Made by a program: the position numbers and the translations under genes
Assembly: GCF_004006295.1 (NCBI RefSeq)
Contig: NZ_CP026095.1
Span: 4,552,501-4,616,500 of the forward strand
DNA from: Peribacillus asahii
GTDB taxonomy: Bacteria > Bacillota > Bacilli > Bacillales > DSM-1321
Direction of reading: 5' to 3'
DNA length: 64,000 nucleotides
Shown: piece after piece, positions 52,778 to 62,787 of the stretch
Position numbering within the stretch: position 1 is the stretch's first letter
Layout of the letters: each line of letters begins with the position of its first letter
Notes under the pieces: generated by a model
Seen by the model: only the letters and a program-made list of their open reading frames with translations
Told to the model about the DNA's origin: nothing
Database searches by the model: none

Positions 52778-54067
52778 TTAAATCCGAAATCGAGTAATAG
52801 TTTGCTTCAATTTCTCTGCTTGTTCTTTTAAATCCGAAGCCAAACCATCTACATTCTCCATAATTAAAGCTTGTTCATGTGTAGTCGTCGTTACTTCCTC
52901 TGCTCCTGCTGACGTTTCTTCTGCAATAGCTGCTACTTCCTCCGTTTGCTGAGACGTATGCTCAATGCTCTCCATTTGACGATCGACAAGATCAGTGATG
53001 TCTTGAACTTCCGCTACCACATTGTGAACTTTTTTCGTCATATCGGCAATGACCACATCGGTTTCGGCCCCTTTTTGCGCACCTTCATTGGCAGCTGCCA
53101 CTTGCTCTGTAATTTGTCTAACAACAACTTGAACTTCATGCTGAATATTTTGAATAAAGCCAGTGATGCCTTGAACCGCTTTCGCACTTTCGTCGGCTAA
53201 TAAACGAACTTCCTCCGCTACGACCGCAAAGCCTCTCCCATGCTCTCCAGCACGAGCAGCTTCAATGGAGGCATTTAAAGCAAGCAAATTCGTCTGTGCT
53301 GCAATATCGCCAACAAGCTCGATAATTTGGCCAATCTTATTTGCATTTTCCTCTAAACGCTTGACCGACTTTAAGGATGCTCGATTTTCTTCAGCTAAAC
53401 TCTCAATTCCTTGTACGAGGGAAGCAATCACTTCTTTACTCTTCATCAATTCATTCATCATTTCACTTGAAGAAGCAACGGATGCTTTCGCCTTACTTTG
53501 TACTTGATGTGCAATCATCGTGACATCTTCCATAGACTGAGCCGTACTCATAATAGATACAGCTGAAGTATCCGCACCTTTTGAAATATCGTCAATTGTA
53601 GCTGCAATAGTTTCCGCTTGCTGAGAAGCCTTCTTCGCTTCTTCTGAAATATGGATGACTTTACGATTCGTTTCTTGAAAATTCCCCTCAATGCTTTGAA
53701 CCATTTCTCTTAAGTTAAACAGCATATGATTGAAAGCAACACCTAGAGAACGAATTTCATCATCGGCCTTCGCTAATTCCACTTCTTCTGTAATATTTCC
53801 ATTCGCCGCATCTAATGCTACTGCCTCTAATTTGCGCAATGGATTGATAATCACGCCTGCTGCAAAAAAGGCAAGTATACCTGACCAAATAATCCCTAAT
53901 GATAATGTAATAATAATAAAAGCAACTAAATTCCATTCTGGAAAAAATAATGGTTGTAGAACAAAAATAAACAAACCTGACGTTGTATAAGTAACTAAGG
54001 CTACCAATGTAATAAAAATGGCCATTTGTTTTCGTAAGCCGAACTTAAAATGCTTTCTCTCTGCCAT
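52778..54067 (-). CDS. methyl-accepting chemotaxis protein without a sensor domain
   Basis: Chemoreceptor-type signalling protein of 429 residues. Two membrane helices (about 14-36 and 44-72) are separated by only a few residues, so there is no extracytoplasmic ligand domain. A HAMP linker (about 73-125) leads to the coiled-coil signalling domain with the conserved hairpin tip [20 protein letters not shown] and [16 protein letters not shown]. The stimulus may be sensed in the membrane or cytoplasm, or through a partner. It stands alone with its own terminator. Confidence 0.9.
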   Translation of the reverse strand: MAERKHFKFGLRKQMAIFITLVALVTYTTSGLFIFVLQPLFFPEWNLVAFIIITLSLGIIWSGILAFFAAGVIINPLRKLEAVALDAANGNITEEVELAKADDEIRSLGVAFNHMLFNLREMVQSIEGNFQETNRKVIHISEEAKKASQQAETIAATIDDISKGADTSAVSIMSTAQSMEDVTMIAHQVQSKAKASVASSSEMMNELMKSKEVIASLVQGIESLAEENRASLKSVKRLEENANKIGQIIELVGDIAAQTNLLALNASIEAARAGEHGRGFAVVAEEVRLLADESAKAVQGITGFIQNIQHEVQVVVRQITEQVAAANEGAQKGAETDVVIADMTKKVHNVVAEVQDITDLVDRQMESIEHTSQQTEEVAAIAEETSAGAEEVTTTTHEQALIMENVDGLASDLKEQAEKLKQTITRFRI

Positions 54068-54091
54068 TGCTTTTCCCCCTTGTACACGCGC

Positions 54092-54535
54092 CTATACTCC
54101 TAATTTCTTAATTAGTTTAGTAATTAAGGACTCAAGCTCCCTAAATGTTTCTCGATATACATCTTGCGAACCACCATAGGGATCCATAACATCCATATTG
54201 GTTATATCGTCATTTACGTACTCTTTTAAAGTGAAAACCTTATTCAAAGTTTTTGGGAAAGAATTAATAATGGTGGATTTATGTCCTTCTGTCATCGTAA
54301 GAATATGAGTAGCCCACTCCAATTCTTCTTCTGACAACGACATAGAGGAATGATGATGTATAATATTATGCTCACGTAATGTTTTTTCGGCATATACGGA
54401 GGCTTCTTGACCTGTAGCTGCATACACACCTGCTGATTTCACCTTAACTCCCGGAATATTCTTGTCTTTTAAAATCGCTTCTGCCATAGGACTTCTACAT
54501 GTATTCCCTGTACAAACGAAAAGTATTTTAATCAT
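54092..54535 (-). CDS. ywlE: protein-arginine-phosphatase YwlE (LMW-PTP family)
   Basis: Low-molecular-weight phosphatase fold, 147 residues, with the P-loop CTGNTCRS and the late acid DPYGGS. In B. subtilis the Thr in this loop makes YwlE specific for phosphoarginine, reversing McsB marking; the same CTGNTCRS is present here. AGGAGG precedes the ATG. Confidence 0.92.
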   Translation of the reverse strand: MIKILFVCTGNTCRSPMAEAILKDKNIPGVKVKSAGVYAATGQEASVYAEKTLREHNIIHHHSSMSLSEEELEWATHILTMTEGHKSTIINSFPKTLNKVFTLKEYVNDDITNMDVMDPYGGSQDVYRETFRELESLITKLIKKLGV

Positions 54536-54903
54536 TTTGTTGGACCTCCTTTATGTTTATAATTATACATGACAGCCCTATGAGTATTATCGGTACTTTT
54601 AGCCTACTTATTATTAAAATGTAACATATTATTACTGTAAAAAACTAGATTTTTTCTGTAATTTTTACAGTAATTTCACATTTCCGACATAACCCTTTAT
54701 TCAACGAACTTCAAAATCCCAGAGCTTATGAAGTTTCGTTATGTATATCGCTCTACTATTGCATCAGCGATTGGGACAACTACATCAAAAGCTTGGTTTC
54801 ATAGGGATAATTACCTGCACCCCTAATCGTAACGTATATCAAGAGCAGAAACAATTCACGCACTATTAAATTTTTATGAATTTTTTCACAACTGTATTAG
54901 TAT
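54536..54903. other. intergenic region between mntP and ywlE
   Basis: 368 bases with no gene. It contains a perfect 12-bp inverted repeat TTACTGTAAAAA/TTTTTACAGTAA (54632-54643 and 54662-54673) about 100 bases before ywlE, and a weaker AACTTCA/TGAAGTT pair near 54710-54738. No recognisable riboswitch or clear terminator for mntP. Confidence 0.5.
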
Positions 54904-55458
54904 TTAATTAAACAGTAACAATTTTAGTCCGAAGGCACAAAGAATACTTCCACCTAATATTTCACTGTATAACCCTAAAAGACCTTGAATCTTTCTTCCA
55001 ATTAATAGCCCGCTCCATGTTAAAATCATCGCCGCCAAACCAAAGCATGTAAGTGCCAAAATGGTCCTTGCTCCATAAATTCCGAGTGTCAGACCAACGG
55101 AAAAGCTATCTAAACTCACACTTAAAGCAAATACTAGCAACCCTTTGCCGACCGGTGCAAGCGTAGCACTTTCCCCACCTTTTATACCCGAGAATAACAT
55201 CTGAATTCCAAGAAGAATAAGCAGTATGCCCCCCGCATAAGCAGCAAATGTACCAAATTGTTCCGATAAAAAACGACCGCATATCATACCTAACAAGGGC
55301 ATCCAAATGTGGAAAAAACCAACTGTCAGCCCAATCTTGAATATTTGTTTTAGACGTAATTTAAACATCCCCATACCTAATCCTATAGAAAAGGCATCCA
55401 TCCCTAACGCAAATGCCATAATGATTAATGTAATCAGTTCGTTCATAACAGCCTGCAT
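54904..55458 (-). CDS. mntP: manganese efflux pump MntP
   Basis: Six-helix membrane protein of 184 residues exporting Mn2+. Both halves carry the family aspartate motif: [17 protein letters not shown] (about 14-31) and [16 protein letters not shown] (about 112-127). ATG 55458 with GAGGAGG seven bases upstream is the start. In the conserved ywl order between ywlE and ywlC. No yybP-ykoY manganese riboswitch is visible in its short leader. Confidence 0.92.
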   Translation of the reverse strand: MQAVMNELITLIIMAFALGMDAFSIGLGMGMFKLRLKQIFKIGLTVGFFHIWMPLLGMICGRFLSEQFGTFAAYAGGILLILLGIQMLFSGIKGGESATLAPVGKGLLVFALSVSLDSFSVGLTLGIYGARTILALTCFGLAAMILTWSGLLIGRKIQGLLGLYSEILGGSILCAFGLKLLLFN

Positions 55459-55533
55459 ACGATTCCTCCTCGAATATGCTTGTACTTATACAAGCTATGT
55501 ACATCGGAGAAAAGTTAGAATCAAAAATGAAAC

Positions 55534-55582
55534 CATAAAAAAGTGAAGCACCCAGCTAATTATAAGCTGGGTGCTTCACTTT
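55534..55582 (-). terminator. intrinsic terminator after ywlC
   Basis: Perfect 18-bp stem AAAGTGAAGCACCCAGCT with its complement, seven-base loop, followed by TTTTATGG on the minus strand. Confidence 0.88.
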
Positions 55583-55595
55583 AAAATACAATCGA

Positions 55596-56639
55596 TTATT
55601 GTTCAATCATTTGTTGACCCGCCGCTTTAAACAAACGATTCATAATCGCTTGACCAATCCCTGACTGCGGGAACACTTCACTATAAATAATATCCACATG
55701 TACATCATCAAATTGCCGCAGTGCATCATATAGACCACTCGCAACTGTGGATAACTCTGCTAAAGATCCTGGAGCTACAATATAGTCTGCTTCATACAAC
55801 GCTTGATGCTCGCTAGCCGCAAGTAGACCTACTTTCATTCCCTCTGCTCGTTTCTCATTAATCAATTGCTGTATAAAAGCACGCTCACCTTTTACTAATG
55901 TAAGTGGTGCCTTTGGGGCATAGTGAGTATATTTCATCCCTGGTGCCTTTGGCGCCTCATCTTTTTTTACGAACGCTCGGTCTTCTTTTACTTGCCCGAT
56001 AATCGTTTCTAATTGCTCTTTCGTCACACCACCCGGACGAAGAATGATTGGAATATCTTCTGTACAATCTAATACCGTCGATTCCACCCCTACTCCCGTC
56101 GGACCACCATCCACAATACCGGCTATACGACCATATAAATCATCTTGAACATGTTTCGCTAAAGTAGGGCTAGGCTTTCCAGATGTATTAGCGCTTGGTG
56201 CAGCAATAGGAAGACCACTTGCCTCAATTAATTGGTGAGCTACAGCATGATTAGGCATACGAACAGCTACTGTATCTAGTCCAGCTGTAACCGCTGCAGC
56301 TAGTGTTCCAGGCTTTTGCTTCAAAATAAGCGTTAAAGGCCCCGGCCAAAATGCATCCATTAATTGTTTCGCAATAGGCGGAATATCCACAACAATCTCT
56401 TCAAGCTGAGATTGGGATGCGATGTGGACAATTAACGGATTATCATTCGGGCGCCCTTTTGCCTCAAACACTTTTTTGACAGCTTCTTCACTTCTCGCAT
56501 TTGCTCCTAATCCATATACCGTCTCTGTTGGAAAGGCCACTACTTCATTTTTAGCTAATAAATGAGCAGCTTCTATTATCTGTGGATAAGGCTGTGTATT
56601 ATCCACAGTTTTATCCACTATCCAAAGCTTTGTTTCCAC
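55596..56639 (-). CDS. ywlC: L-threonylcarbamoyladenylate synthase
   Basis: Sua5-type enzyme of 347 residues making threonylcarbamoyl-AMP for t6A37 in tRNAs reading ANN codons. The YrdC domain has VVAFPTETVYGLGANA near 30 and KGRPNDNPLIVHI near 60; the C-terminal Sua5 domain begins after the linker PKAPGMKYTHYAPKAP near 230. I choose GTG 56639, with AAGGTG six bases upstream and the family N-terminus ETKLWIVD; the frame is open to 56672. Three DnaA-box-like sites lie within its first 20 codons. Confidence 0.93.
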   Translation of the reverse strand: METKLWIVDKTVDNTQPYPQIIEAAHLLAKNEVVAFPTETVYGLGANARSEEAVKKVFEAKGRPNDNPLIVHIASQSQLEEIVVDIPPIAKQLMDAFWPGPLTLILKQKPGTLAAAVTAGLDTVAVRMPNHAVAHQLIEASGLPIAAPSANTSGKPSPTLAKHVQDDLYGRIAGIVDGGPTGVGVESTVLDCTEDIPIILRPGGVTKEQLETIIGQVKEDRAFVKKDEAPKAPGMKYTHYAPKAPLTLVKGERAFIQQLINEKRAEGMKVGLLAASEHQALYEADYIVAPGSLAELSTVASGLYDALRQFDDVHVDIIYSEVFPQSGIGQAIMNRLFKAAGQQMIEQ

Positions 56640-56854
56640 AACTAACACCTTCATTTCATCTTCACATTTCATCTTAATTCAAATTGTTATCAAAACAACA
56701 AATATCGACATAAACTATCAACAATTATCCGCTCATACACTTAGAAAGTATAGAAGAATACACACTATAATACAAACATTATCCACAAACTGTGTATATA
56801 CTGTGGATAATTATGTCACAGTGACTTTGACAGTTGTGTACATATTGTGGATAA
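56581..56854. promoter_or_regulatory. DnaA-box cluster at ywlC
   Basis: Five perfect DnaA boxes (TTATCCACA or complement) at 56581-56589, 56599-56607, 56779-56787, 56802-56810 and 56846-56854, plus TTATCCACT at 56611-56619, in 274 bases spanning the spoIIR-ywlC gap and the start of ywlC. B. subtilis has, as I recall, one of its oriC-independent DnaA-binding clusters at ywlC. Confidence 0.82.
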
Positions 56855-56871
56855 GTTTGTGTATAAATCAT

Positions 56872-57696
56872 CTAAAATACTTTAGAAAAGATTTCTGCAA
56901 ATAAAGATTTTTCTACGATTTGCGGCTCTTCTTCTCCATCATATACAGGTTGACTGGCAGTAACCACTTTTTGTGCCGGTTCTTCTTGTTGTCGTTCTTC
57001 CTCATCATATACAGGTTGATTAGGAGTAGCCGTTTTTGGCGCGATTTGCTGTTGTTCTTCTTGCTCTTCAACAATTTCTTCAACATTGGCATCAGTCTTA
57101 TTTTCTTCCACTTGACTATTTTCTGTCTCAGCGGCCTGCACAGACACAGATTCAGCAGGTACTTCTTCCTCTTCAAATGGAGTTTGACTTACCGCTGTCC
57201 CATTTGAAAAATCAAGAAAGCATAACGGTGGAAATAACACACACCACCAATTCGCTCCATCCCCTTCACCTAATGTAATAATAACAGCCTCATAATCACC
57301 TGCTGGATATAAATATTGACCATACAGTTTTGTTGGAAATTCCGCTTGACCAAAATCCACTTGTACCGACTGATCCAATCCTTCCTCAGCCACTACACGC
57401 TCAGCCGTTGCCTGAATATCATCTAAATGTGACGTAATCACTTTCCTTGCTTCCTCTAATGATGTTAATTCCGCCACCCATTCTGTAATATCTTTATTCA
57501 CTTCATCCCGAATTAAGCGTTTAACAGCCTGATCTTCCTCCCGATCACTATTAGCTAGTATTCTCAAACGAATCGCCTCATCCGGAATAACCATCGTATC
57601 CGCTTGTGCCGTTTCCTGCTTCGGTATATATAAACTAATAATTGTTCCTATTGTTAAGATTAATAGATATATAATAGCTAAGTTTCGTTTCTTCAT
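56872..57696 (-). CDS. spoIIR: stage II sporulation protein R
   Basis: Forespore-secreted signalling protein of 274 residues that triggers SpoIIGA to process pro-sigma-E in the mother cell. A signal/anchor covers 1-25. The SpoIIR domain (about 35-170) has IRLRILANSDREEDQAVKR and GANWWCVLFPPLCFLDF. Unusually, about 90 residues of acidic Gln/Glu-rich sequence with a duplicated QPVYDxEE motif separate this from the short C-terminal SLFAEIFSKVF. A sigma-F-type promoter lies just upstream. Confidence 0.92.
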   Translation of the reverse strand: MKKRNLAIIYLLILTIGTIISLYIPKQETAQADTMVIPDEAIRLRILANSDREEDQAVKRLIRDEVNKDITEWVAELTSLEEARKVITSHLDDIQATAERVVAEEGLDQSVQVDFGQAEFPTKLYGQYLYPAGDYEAVIITLGEGDGANWWCVLFPPLCFLDFSNGTAVSQTPFEEEEVPAESVSVQAAETENSQVEENKTDANVEEIVEEQEEQQQIAPKTATPNQPVYDEEERQQEEPAQKVVTASQPVYDGEEEPQIVEKSLFAEIFSKVF

Positions 57697-57718
57697 TCCT
57701 CTCGCCCCCTTGTACCCA

Positions 57719-57748
57719 CAGTCTCACCAATTTTTCCATATCTTAAAC
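57719..57748 (-). promoter_or_regulatory. sigma-F promoter of spoIIR
   Basis: Minus strand GTTTA (57744-57748), 15 bases, GGTGAGACTG (57719-57728). The -10 is a complete match to GGNNANAHTR and the spacing is right. It lies 22 bases before the spoIIR ATG, and spoIIR is sigma-F-dependent in B. subtilis. Confidence 0.68.
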
Positions 57749-57892
57749 TAGTAAATTAATATATTTTCTAAATGGCGAGATGGGAAAGGGGCTTGAAAAA
57801 CTTCCTCATATAGACCGGCTGTGTACACAGCTTATTTCAAAGAGGCTCTCCCATAAAGTGAAACTTACGTCAGCAGGGTCTTACAGTGTAGG

Positions 57893-57928
57893 ATAAAAAA
57901 GGCTGCCTAAAGAGTCTAGACCAGCCTC
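57893..57928 (-). terminator. terminator overlapping the end of prmC
   Basis: AGGCTG/CAGCCT stem with the prmC stop codon in the loop, followed by TTTTTTA on the minus strand. Confidence 0.6.
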
Positions 57929-58785
57929 GCAAATACCATACGATCTTTTCCGTTTATATCATATTCCACCGATACTTCAGCCTGGCTAAACGCACCGCGT
58001 AAAAGCTCGGCTACACGTTCGCCTTGACCCGCACCAACCTCAAAGCCAATTAATCCAGAGATACGCATTACAGACGGCAGTTCTTCCATAAACCGTCGAT
58101 AAAAATCGAGGCCATCCACACCTGCAAATAGCGCACGATGCGGTTCATGCTCCGTCACCACTTCAGACATCTCCATCCTATCAGCATCTGGAATATAAGG
58201 CGGGTTGGACAATAACACATCAAACTGTTGACCTGCTTCTATAAAGGGCTGCAATAAATCTCCCTGAACGAATTGGACATCCGCTTCTAAAGCTTGAGCA
58301 TTCCGCTTCGCTACTTGCAGGGAAGGACTAGCGATATCCGTCGCTGTGACTCGTAGACGCGGTTCTTCAAGCTTCATGGTAATGGCAATCGCTCCGCTGC
58401 CAGTACCTACATCCACTACATGTACCTCTTTATCTTTAGGGAACATCGATTGAATTTTGCGCAGCGTATGATACACTAACTCTTCTGTTTCTGGCCTTGG
58501 AATGAGTACCTCTTCATTAACCAAAAACGTTCGTCCATAAAACTCTTCGCTTCCTATAATATATTGAATCGGCATTCCTTCTGCATGTTGTTTGACAGCT
58601 TTTTCAAAAGCAGTGAATGCATCGCCCGATAATTCATCACGCAAGCTTGCAAATAGCTGCGAGCGACTCATTTGTAAAATATGCTGCAATAACAACTCCC
58701 CAGCATTTGCATCACGACTGTATTCCTTTAAAAAAGAAGAAGCCCAATTGAGGGCTTCGTATACTTTACGCACGGAACTACTCAT
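57916..58785 (-). CDS. prmC: release factor glutamine methyltransferase
   Basis: Methylates the Gln of the GGQ motif in release factors, 289 residues. SAM-binding [13 protein letters not shown] near 123 and the catalytic NPPYIPD near 193 are intact. Its start overlaps the end of prfA, its substrate gene, by eight bases. Confidence 0.96.
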   Translation of the reverse strand: MSSSVRKVYEALNWASSFLKEYSRDANAGELLLQHILQMSRSQLFASLRDELSGDAFTAFEKAVKQHAEGMPIQYIIGSEEFYGRTFLVNEEVLIPRPETEELVYHTLRKIQSMFPKDKEVHVVDVGTGSGAIAITMKLEEPRLRVTATDIASPSLQVAKRNAQALEADVQFVQGDLLQPFIEAGQQFDVLLSNPPYIPDADRMEMSEVVTEHEPHRALFAGVDGLDFYRRFMEELPSVMRISGLIGFEVGAGQGERVAELLRGAFSQAEVSVEYDINGKDRMVFARLV

Positions 58786-59848
58786 TAGCTTGCTCCAATT
58801 TCGAAGATTGATCTTCTAAAATTAATGCGTCAATCACTTCATCTAGTTTCCCTTCCATAATTTGATCTAACTTTTGAATCGTTAAACCAATACGATGGTC
58901 GGTTACGCGATTTTGCGGGAAATTGTACGTACGAATACGTTCCGAACGATCTCCGGTACCAACCGCAAGCTTTCGATTTTGATCGTATTCCGCTTGAGCT
59001 TCTCTTTGAAACTTATCATACACACGAGCACGCAATACTTTCATCGCTTTCTCTCTGTTTTTATGCTGCGATTTTTCATCTTGACACGTAACAACGACGC
59101 CTGTAGGAATGTGGGTTAACCGAACGGCTGACATCGTCGTATTAACGCTTTGACCACCTGCACCAGAAGATGCATATGTATCAAAACGGATATCTTTATC
59201 ATGAATTTCAATTTCTACTTCTTCTGTTTCAGGTAAAACGACTACTGTTGCGGTAGACGTATGAATACGGCCACCTGACTCTGTTTCAGGAACACGTTGA
59301 ACTCGATGAGCGCCATTTTCAAACTTCAGCTTCGAGTATGCCCCTTGACCATTAATCATAAAGATAATTTCCTTAAAGCCGCCTAAACCTGTTGCATTCG
59401 TCTCAATGACTTCCGTTTTCCAACCTTGCATTTCGGCATAACGGCTGTACATGCGGTATAAGTTCCCAGCGAATAAAGCAGCCTCATCTCCACCAGCTGC
59501 ACCGCGAATTTCCATAATAACGTTTTTATCATCATTTGGGTCTTTCGGAATCAGTAAGATTTTCAATTTCCCTTGAAGCTGTTCTTCGGCTTCCTCTAGC
59601 TCACTAAGCTCTTCCTTTACCATGTCTCGCATATCTGCATCCAGCTTCTCTTCAAGCATCGCCTTCGCATCTTGAATTTGTTCTTTTACTGATTTATATT
59701 CTTTATATGTCATAACCGTTTCTTGAATATCTGATTGCTCTTTCGAATATTCACGAAGTTTTTTCGAATCATTAATCACTTCCGGATCACTTAATAATTC
59801 ATTTAACCGTTCATATCTATCTTCCACTGCTTGTAATCGATCAAACAC
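58778..59848 (-). CDS. prfA: peptide chain release factor 1
   Basis: Terminates translation at UAA and UAG, 356 residues. The catalytic GGQ is in [17 protein letters not shown] near 230; the codon-recognition PXT-type loop lies around 185. The start is GTG with GAGGTG upstream. Coupled to prmC. Confidence 0.97.
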   Translation of the reverse strand: MFDRLQAVEDRYERLNELLSDPEVINDSKKLREYSKEQSDIQETVMTYKEYKSVKEQIQDAKAMLEEKLDADMRDMVKEELSELEEAEEQLQGKLKILLIPKDPNDDKNVIMEIRGAAGGDEAALFAGNLYRMYSRYAEMQGWKTEVIETNATGLGGFKEIIFMINGQGAYSKLKFENGAHRVQRVPETESGGRIHTSTATVVVLPETEEVEIEIHDKDIRFDTYASSGAGGQSVNTTMSAVRLTHIPTGVVVTCQDEKSQHKNREKAMKVLRARVYDKFQREAQAEYDQNRKLAVGTGDRSERIRTYNFPQNRVTDHRIGLTIQKLDQIMEGKLDEVIDALILEDQSSKLEQANE

Positions 59849-60013
59849 GCTTATTCACCTCATTATGTTCTCTGCCATGCACCAAGAACTCGACTTTGTA
59901 ATCACACTTCTTTCATTATAGTATATGCAAATAATGAACGTCAAAGAGATTCAAATGAACTACAAACAATCCTGGAAAACGAAACGAGCATCCAGAACAT
60001 GTCCTTCCCATAT

Positions 60014-60056
60014 ATAAAAAGCTGATCTCCCTTAGCACAGGAAAAATCAGCTTTAT
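60014..60056 (-). terminator. intrinsic terminator after tdk
   Basis: AAAGCTGAT/ATCAGCTTT stem followed by TTATAT on the minus strand, about 40 bases after tdk. Confidence 0.7.
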
Positions 60057-60092
60057 CGTGGAATATTCTTTATCTCTCGCCCATTCTCAAAG

Positions 60093-60665
60093 TTATAGCG
60101 GTGGATTAGCATGACACTTCCTACAAACTGGATAATAGGTATCATTCCCGCCAATTTGTATTTGGTCCCCTACATAAACCGGTTTTCTTTGTTCGTCTAC
60201 CCTTAAATTCATAATGGCTTTTCTATGGCAAAACCAGCATATGGTTTTCATTTCTTCAATTTTATCAGCGTATATCAATAAATAGCGACTTCCTTCAAAT
60301 AACTCATTTTGGAAATCATTTTTAAGACCAAATCCCATAACAGGAATATCTAACTCATCGACGATTTCTGTTAATTGCAGAACATGCTCTTTTTTTAAGA
60401 ACTGCACCTCATCTACTAATACACAATACGGCTTTTCAGCATGCTCTTTAACGATATTAACAATATTCGTTTCATCAAAAATAGGAATCGCTTTTCTTTT
60501 TAGTCCTATTCTACTCGAAACATGCCCTACTTCATCCCTTGTATCAATACCAGAAGTAAACATTAAGACCGGCTTATTTTGTTCTTCATAATTGTACGCT
60601 ACTTTTAAAATTTCAATAGACTTCCCGCTGTTCATAGCCCCGTATTTAAAAAATAATTGTGCCAT
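60093..60665 (-). CDS. tdk: thymidine kinase (type II)
   Basis: Phosphorylates thymidine in salvage, 190 residues. P-loop GAMNSGKS near 9, Walker-B-like VLVDEVQFL near 85, and a zinc lasso with CWFCHRK and CRKCH. Confidence 0.95.
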   Translation of the reverse strand: MAQLFFKYGAMNSGKSIEILKVAYNYEEQNKPVLMFTSGIDTRDEVGHVSSRIGLKRKAIPIFDETNIVNIVKEHAEKPYCVLVDEVQFLKKEHVLQLTEIVDELDIPVMGFGLKNDFQNELFEGSRYLLIYADKIEEMKTICWFCHRKAIMNLRVDEQRKPVYVGDQIQIGGNDTYYPVCRKCHANPPL

Positions 60666-60774
60666 TCGAATCCTCCTTGCTCACTTACTTCACAGCATAC
60701 CGAATTATTCGCTTTCTATCCATTTTACCGAGCCAAATACAAAAATCCCTTTTCATTTATCCGTTTAAGGCCAT

Positions 60775-60812
60775 AAAAAAACAGGCAAGATAATGCACTT
60801 GCCTGTTTTTTA
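60775..60812 (-). terminator. intrinsic terminator after rpmE
   Basis: ACAGGCAAG/CTTGCCTGT stem flanked by A-run and T-run, just after rpmE. Confidence 0.87.
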
Positions 60813-60820
60813 ACTTCACC

Positions 60821-61024
60821 TTATGATTTAAGGCCGTATTTTTTGTTGAAACGGTCAACACGTCCGCCAGCTTCAGCGAATTTTTGACGTCCAGTGTAGA
60901 ATGGATGACATTCAGAACAAGTCTCAACTCGGATCTCTTCTTTTACTGAACCTGTTTCAAATGTGTTACCACAAGAGCAAATAACTTTTGCAGCTTTATA
61001 ATTTGGATGGATTCCAGCTTTCAT
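60821..61024 (-). CDS. rpmE: 50S ribosomal protein L31 (zinc-binding form)
   Basis: A 67-residue ribosomal protein with the zinc-ribbon pairs CSC and CSEC, so it is the zinc-containing form rather than the zinc-free YtiA-like paralogue used in zinc starvation. The end, [11 protein letters not shown], is typical. AAGGAG precedes the ATG. Confidence 0.96.
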   Translation of the reverse strand: MKAGIHPNYKAAKVICSCGNTFETGSVKEEIRVETCSECHPFYTGRQKFAEAGGRVDRFNKKYGLKS

Positions 61025-61175
61025 TCTTTTCAGCTCCTTCTGCCCTGAATCTTGCGAAACAGAGTTATATTAACCAAGATGTGATTGCAATAACCACACA
61101 TTTATTGTAAAAACACATGAATCTATTATAACAAGTCTATGGGCGTTGTGCAAGTAGTTTCATAAATGCTCTCGA

Positions 61176-62456
61176 CTAAGAGCGTTTTGCACTCGCAACT
61201 CCCTTTTTCATTTCTTCATCTAACTTGCTAAAAAATTCTTCATTGCTCTTCGTTTGTCTTAAGCGACGCAGGAACTTCTCAGCAAAATCAGGAGAATCAG
61301 ACATCGTTTTACGGATAGCCCACAGCTTGTCTAAATGTTCTTTCGGAATCAGAAGCTCTTCCTTCCTTGTTCCAGAACGTCTAATATCAATCGCTGGGAA
61401 AATACGTCTTTCTGCCAATGAACGATCTAGATGAAGCTCCATGTTACCTGTCCCTTTAAATTCTTCATAAATAACATCATCCATACGCGAACCTGTATCG
61501 ACTAATGCCGTAGCTAAAATCGTTAAACTGCCGCCCTCTTCAATATTACGAGCAGCACCAAAGAATCGTTTTGGTCGATGGAAAGCTGCTGGATCAATCC
61601 CTCCGGACAATGTACGTCCACTTGGTGGAATCACAAGGTTATAGGCACGAGCCAAACGCGTAATACTATCCATTAAAATAATAACATCGCGTTTATGCTC
61701 CACTAAACGCATCGCACGTTCCAACACAAGTTCAGCTACTTTAATATGATTTTCAGGCACTTCATCAAACGTTGAACTTACAACATCGCCCGCTACCGAA
61801 CGCTCAATATCCGTTACCTCTTCCGGACGCTCATCAATAAGTAAAACAATCAATTCCGCATCAGGATGGTTCGTTGTAATGGAATTGGCAATTTCTTTAA
61901 TGAGCATCGTTTTCCCTGCTTTTGGAGGGGCAACAATTAAACCACGTTGACCAAATCCAACAGGAGCTAATACATCCATAATTCTTGTTGATAAGTTTCT
62001 AGGAGTCGTTTCCAACTTAATTTGGCGATTTGGATATAACGGCGTTAAGCCAGGGAAATGCACACGCTCTTTAGCGGACTCCGGATTATCTCCATTAACC
62101 GCCTCCACGTGCAAGAGCCCATAATAACGCTCGTTTTCCTTCGGTGGACGTACTTTTCCCGATACTTTATCCCCATTACGTAAATCAAATCTACGAATTT
62201 GAGACGCAGAAATATAAATATCTTCCGAACTAGGAGAATAATTAATCGGACGTAAGAAGCCAAATCCCTCTGAAGGAATAATTTCTAATACACCCTCCAT
62301 AAACAGCAGTCCGTCTTGTTCAGCTTGAGCCTTCAAAATAGCAAAAATCAGTTCCTTCTTCGAGAGCTTGCTGTAATAAGACACTTTATACTGACGTGCG
62401 TGCTCATATAGATCTTTTAGTTTCATGTTTTCTAAATTAGAAATAGTTAAATTCAT
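61176..62456 (-). CDS. rho: transcription termination factor Rho
   Basis: Hexameric RNA-dependent ATPase, 426 residues. N-terminal helical Rho-N domain, a cold-shock-like RNA-binding domain ([20 protein letters not shown] near 65), and a RecA-like motor with Walker [11 protein letters not shown] near 180 and Walker [12 protein letters not shown] near 265. The ribosome site is weak (GGTG). Confidence 0.96.
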   Translation of the reverse strand: MNLTISNLENMKLKDLYEHARQYKVSYYSKLSKKELIFAILKAQAEQDGLLFMEGVLEIIPSEGFGFLRPINYSPSSEDIYISASQIRRFDLRNGDKVSGKVRPPKENERYYGLLHVEAVNGDNPESAKERVHFPGLTPLYPNRQIKLETTPRNLSTRIMDVLAPVGFGQRGLIVAPPKAGKTMLIKEIANSITTNHPDAELIVLLIDERPEEVTDIERSVAGDVVSSTFDEVPENHIKVAELVLERAMRLVEHKRDVIILMDSITRLARAYNLVIPPSGRTLSGGIDPAAFHRPKRFFGAARNIEEGGSLTILATALVDTGSRMDDVIYEEFKGTGNMELHLDRSLAERRIFPAIDIRRSGTRKEELLIPKEHLDKLWAIRKTMSDSPDFAEKFLRRLRQTKSNEEFFSKLDEEMKKGVASAKRS

Positions 62457-62787
62457 TCTGACACCACACTTTAGTTAATTAGACATATTTCACCCATACT
62501 GAAAAAAGAAATGATTAATGGATAGAAAGAAAAACCACAATCTTGTACCTGAATCGGCTTTTCTCTTTTAGAAAGGATGATACACTCTCACTTTAATGAA
62601 GAAATAAATGGAAGGCTTCTTGAAGTTAGGAGTTAAAGGTAGAATATTTTTTTATATCATAGGAAATTAAGTTTTATTGTACTTCCTTTAAATTAAATAT
62701 TCAACTTAAAAAATTTTTATAGGGAAAGCGAGCGATCATCATCGCCCGCTTTTTCATAAATAACATGCAAATATTTTAATGATTCAA
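62457..62787. other. rho leader region and hairpin after glpX
   Basis: 331 bases without a gene. A stem AAAGCGAGCGAT/ATCGCCCGCTTT (62725-62752) lies about 35 bases after glpX. Its T-run is on the plus strand, so it would be a weak terminator for glpX. The remainder upstream of rho is A/T-rich; no clear promoter stands out. Confidence 0.5.

Noticed and set aside
55459..55595. Possible manganese riboswitch (yybP-ykoY) before mntP
   Set aside because: Only about 75 bases lie between the ywlC terminator and the mntP start, too few for the aptamer, and its conserved motifs are not visible.
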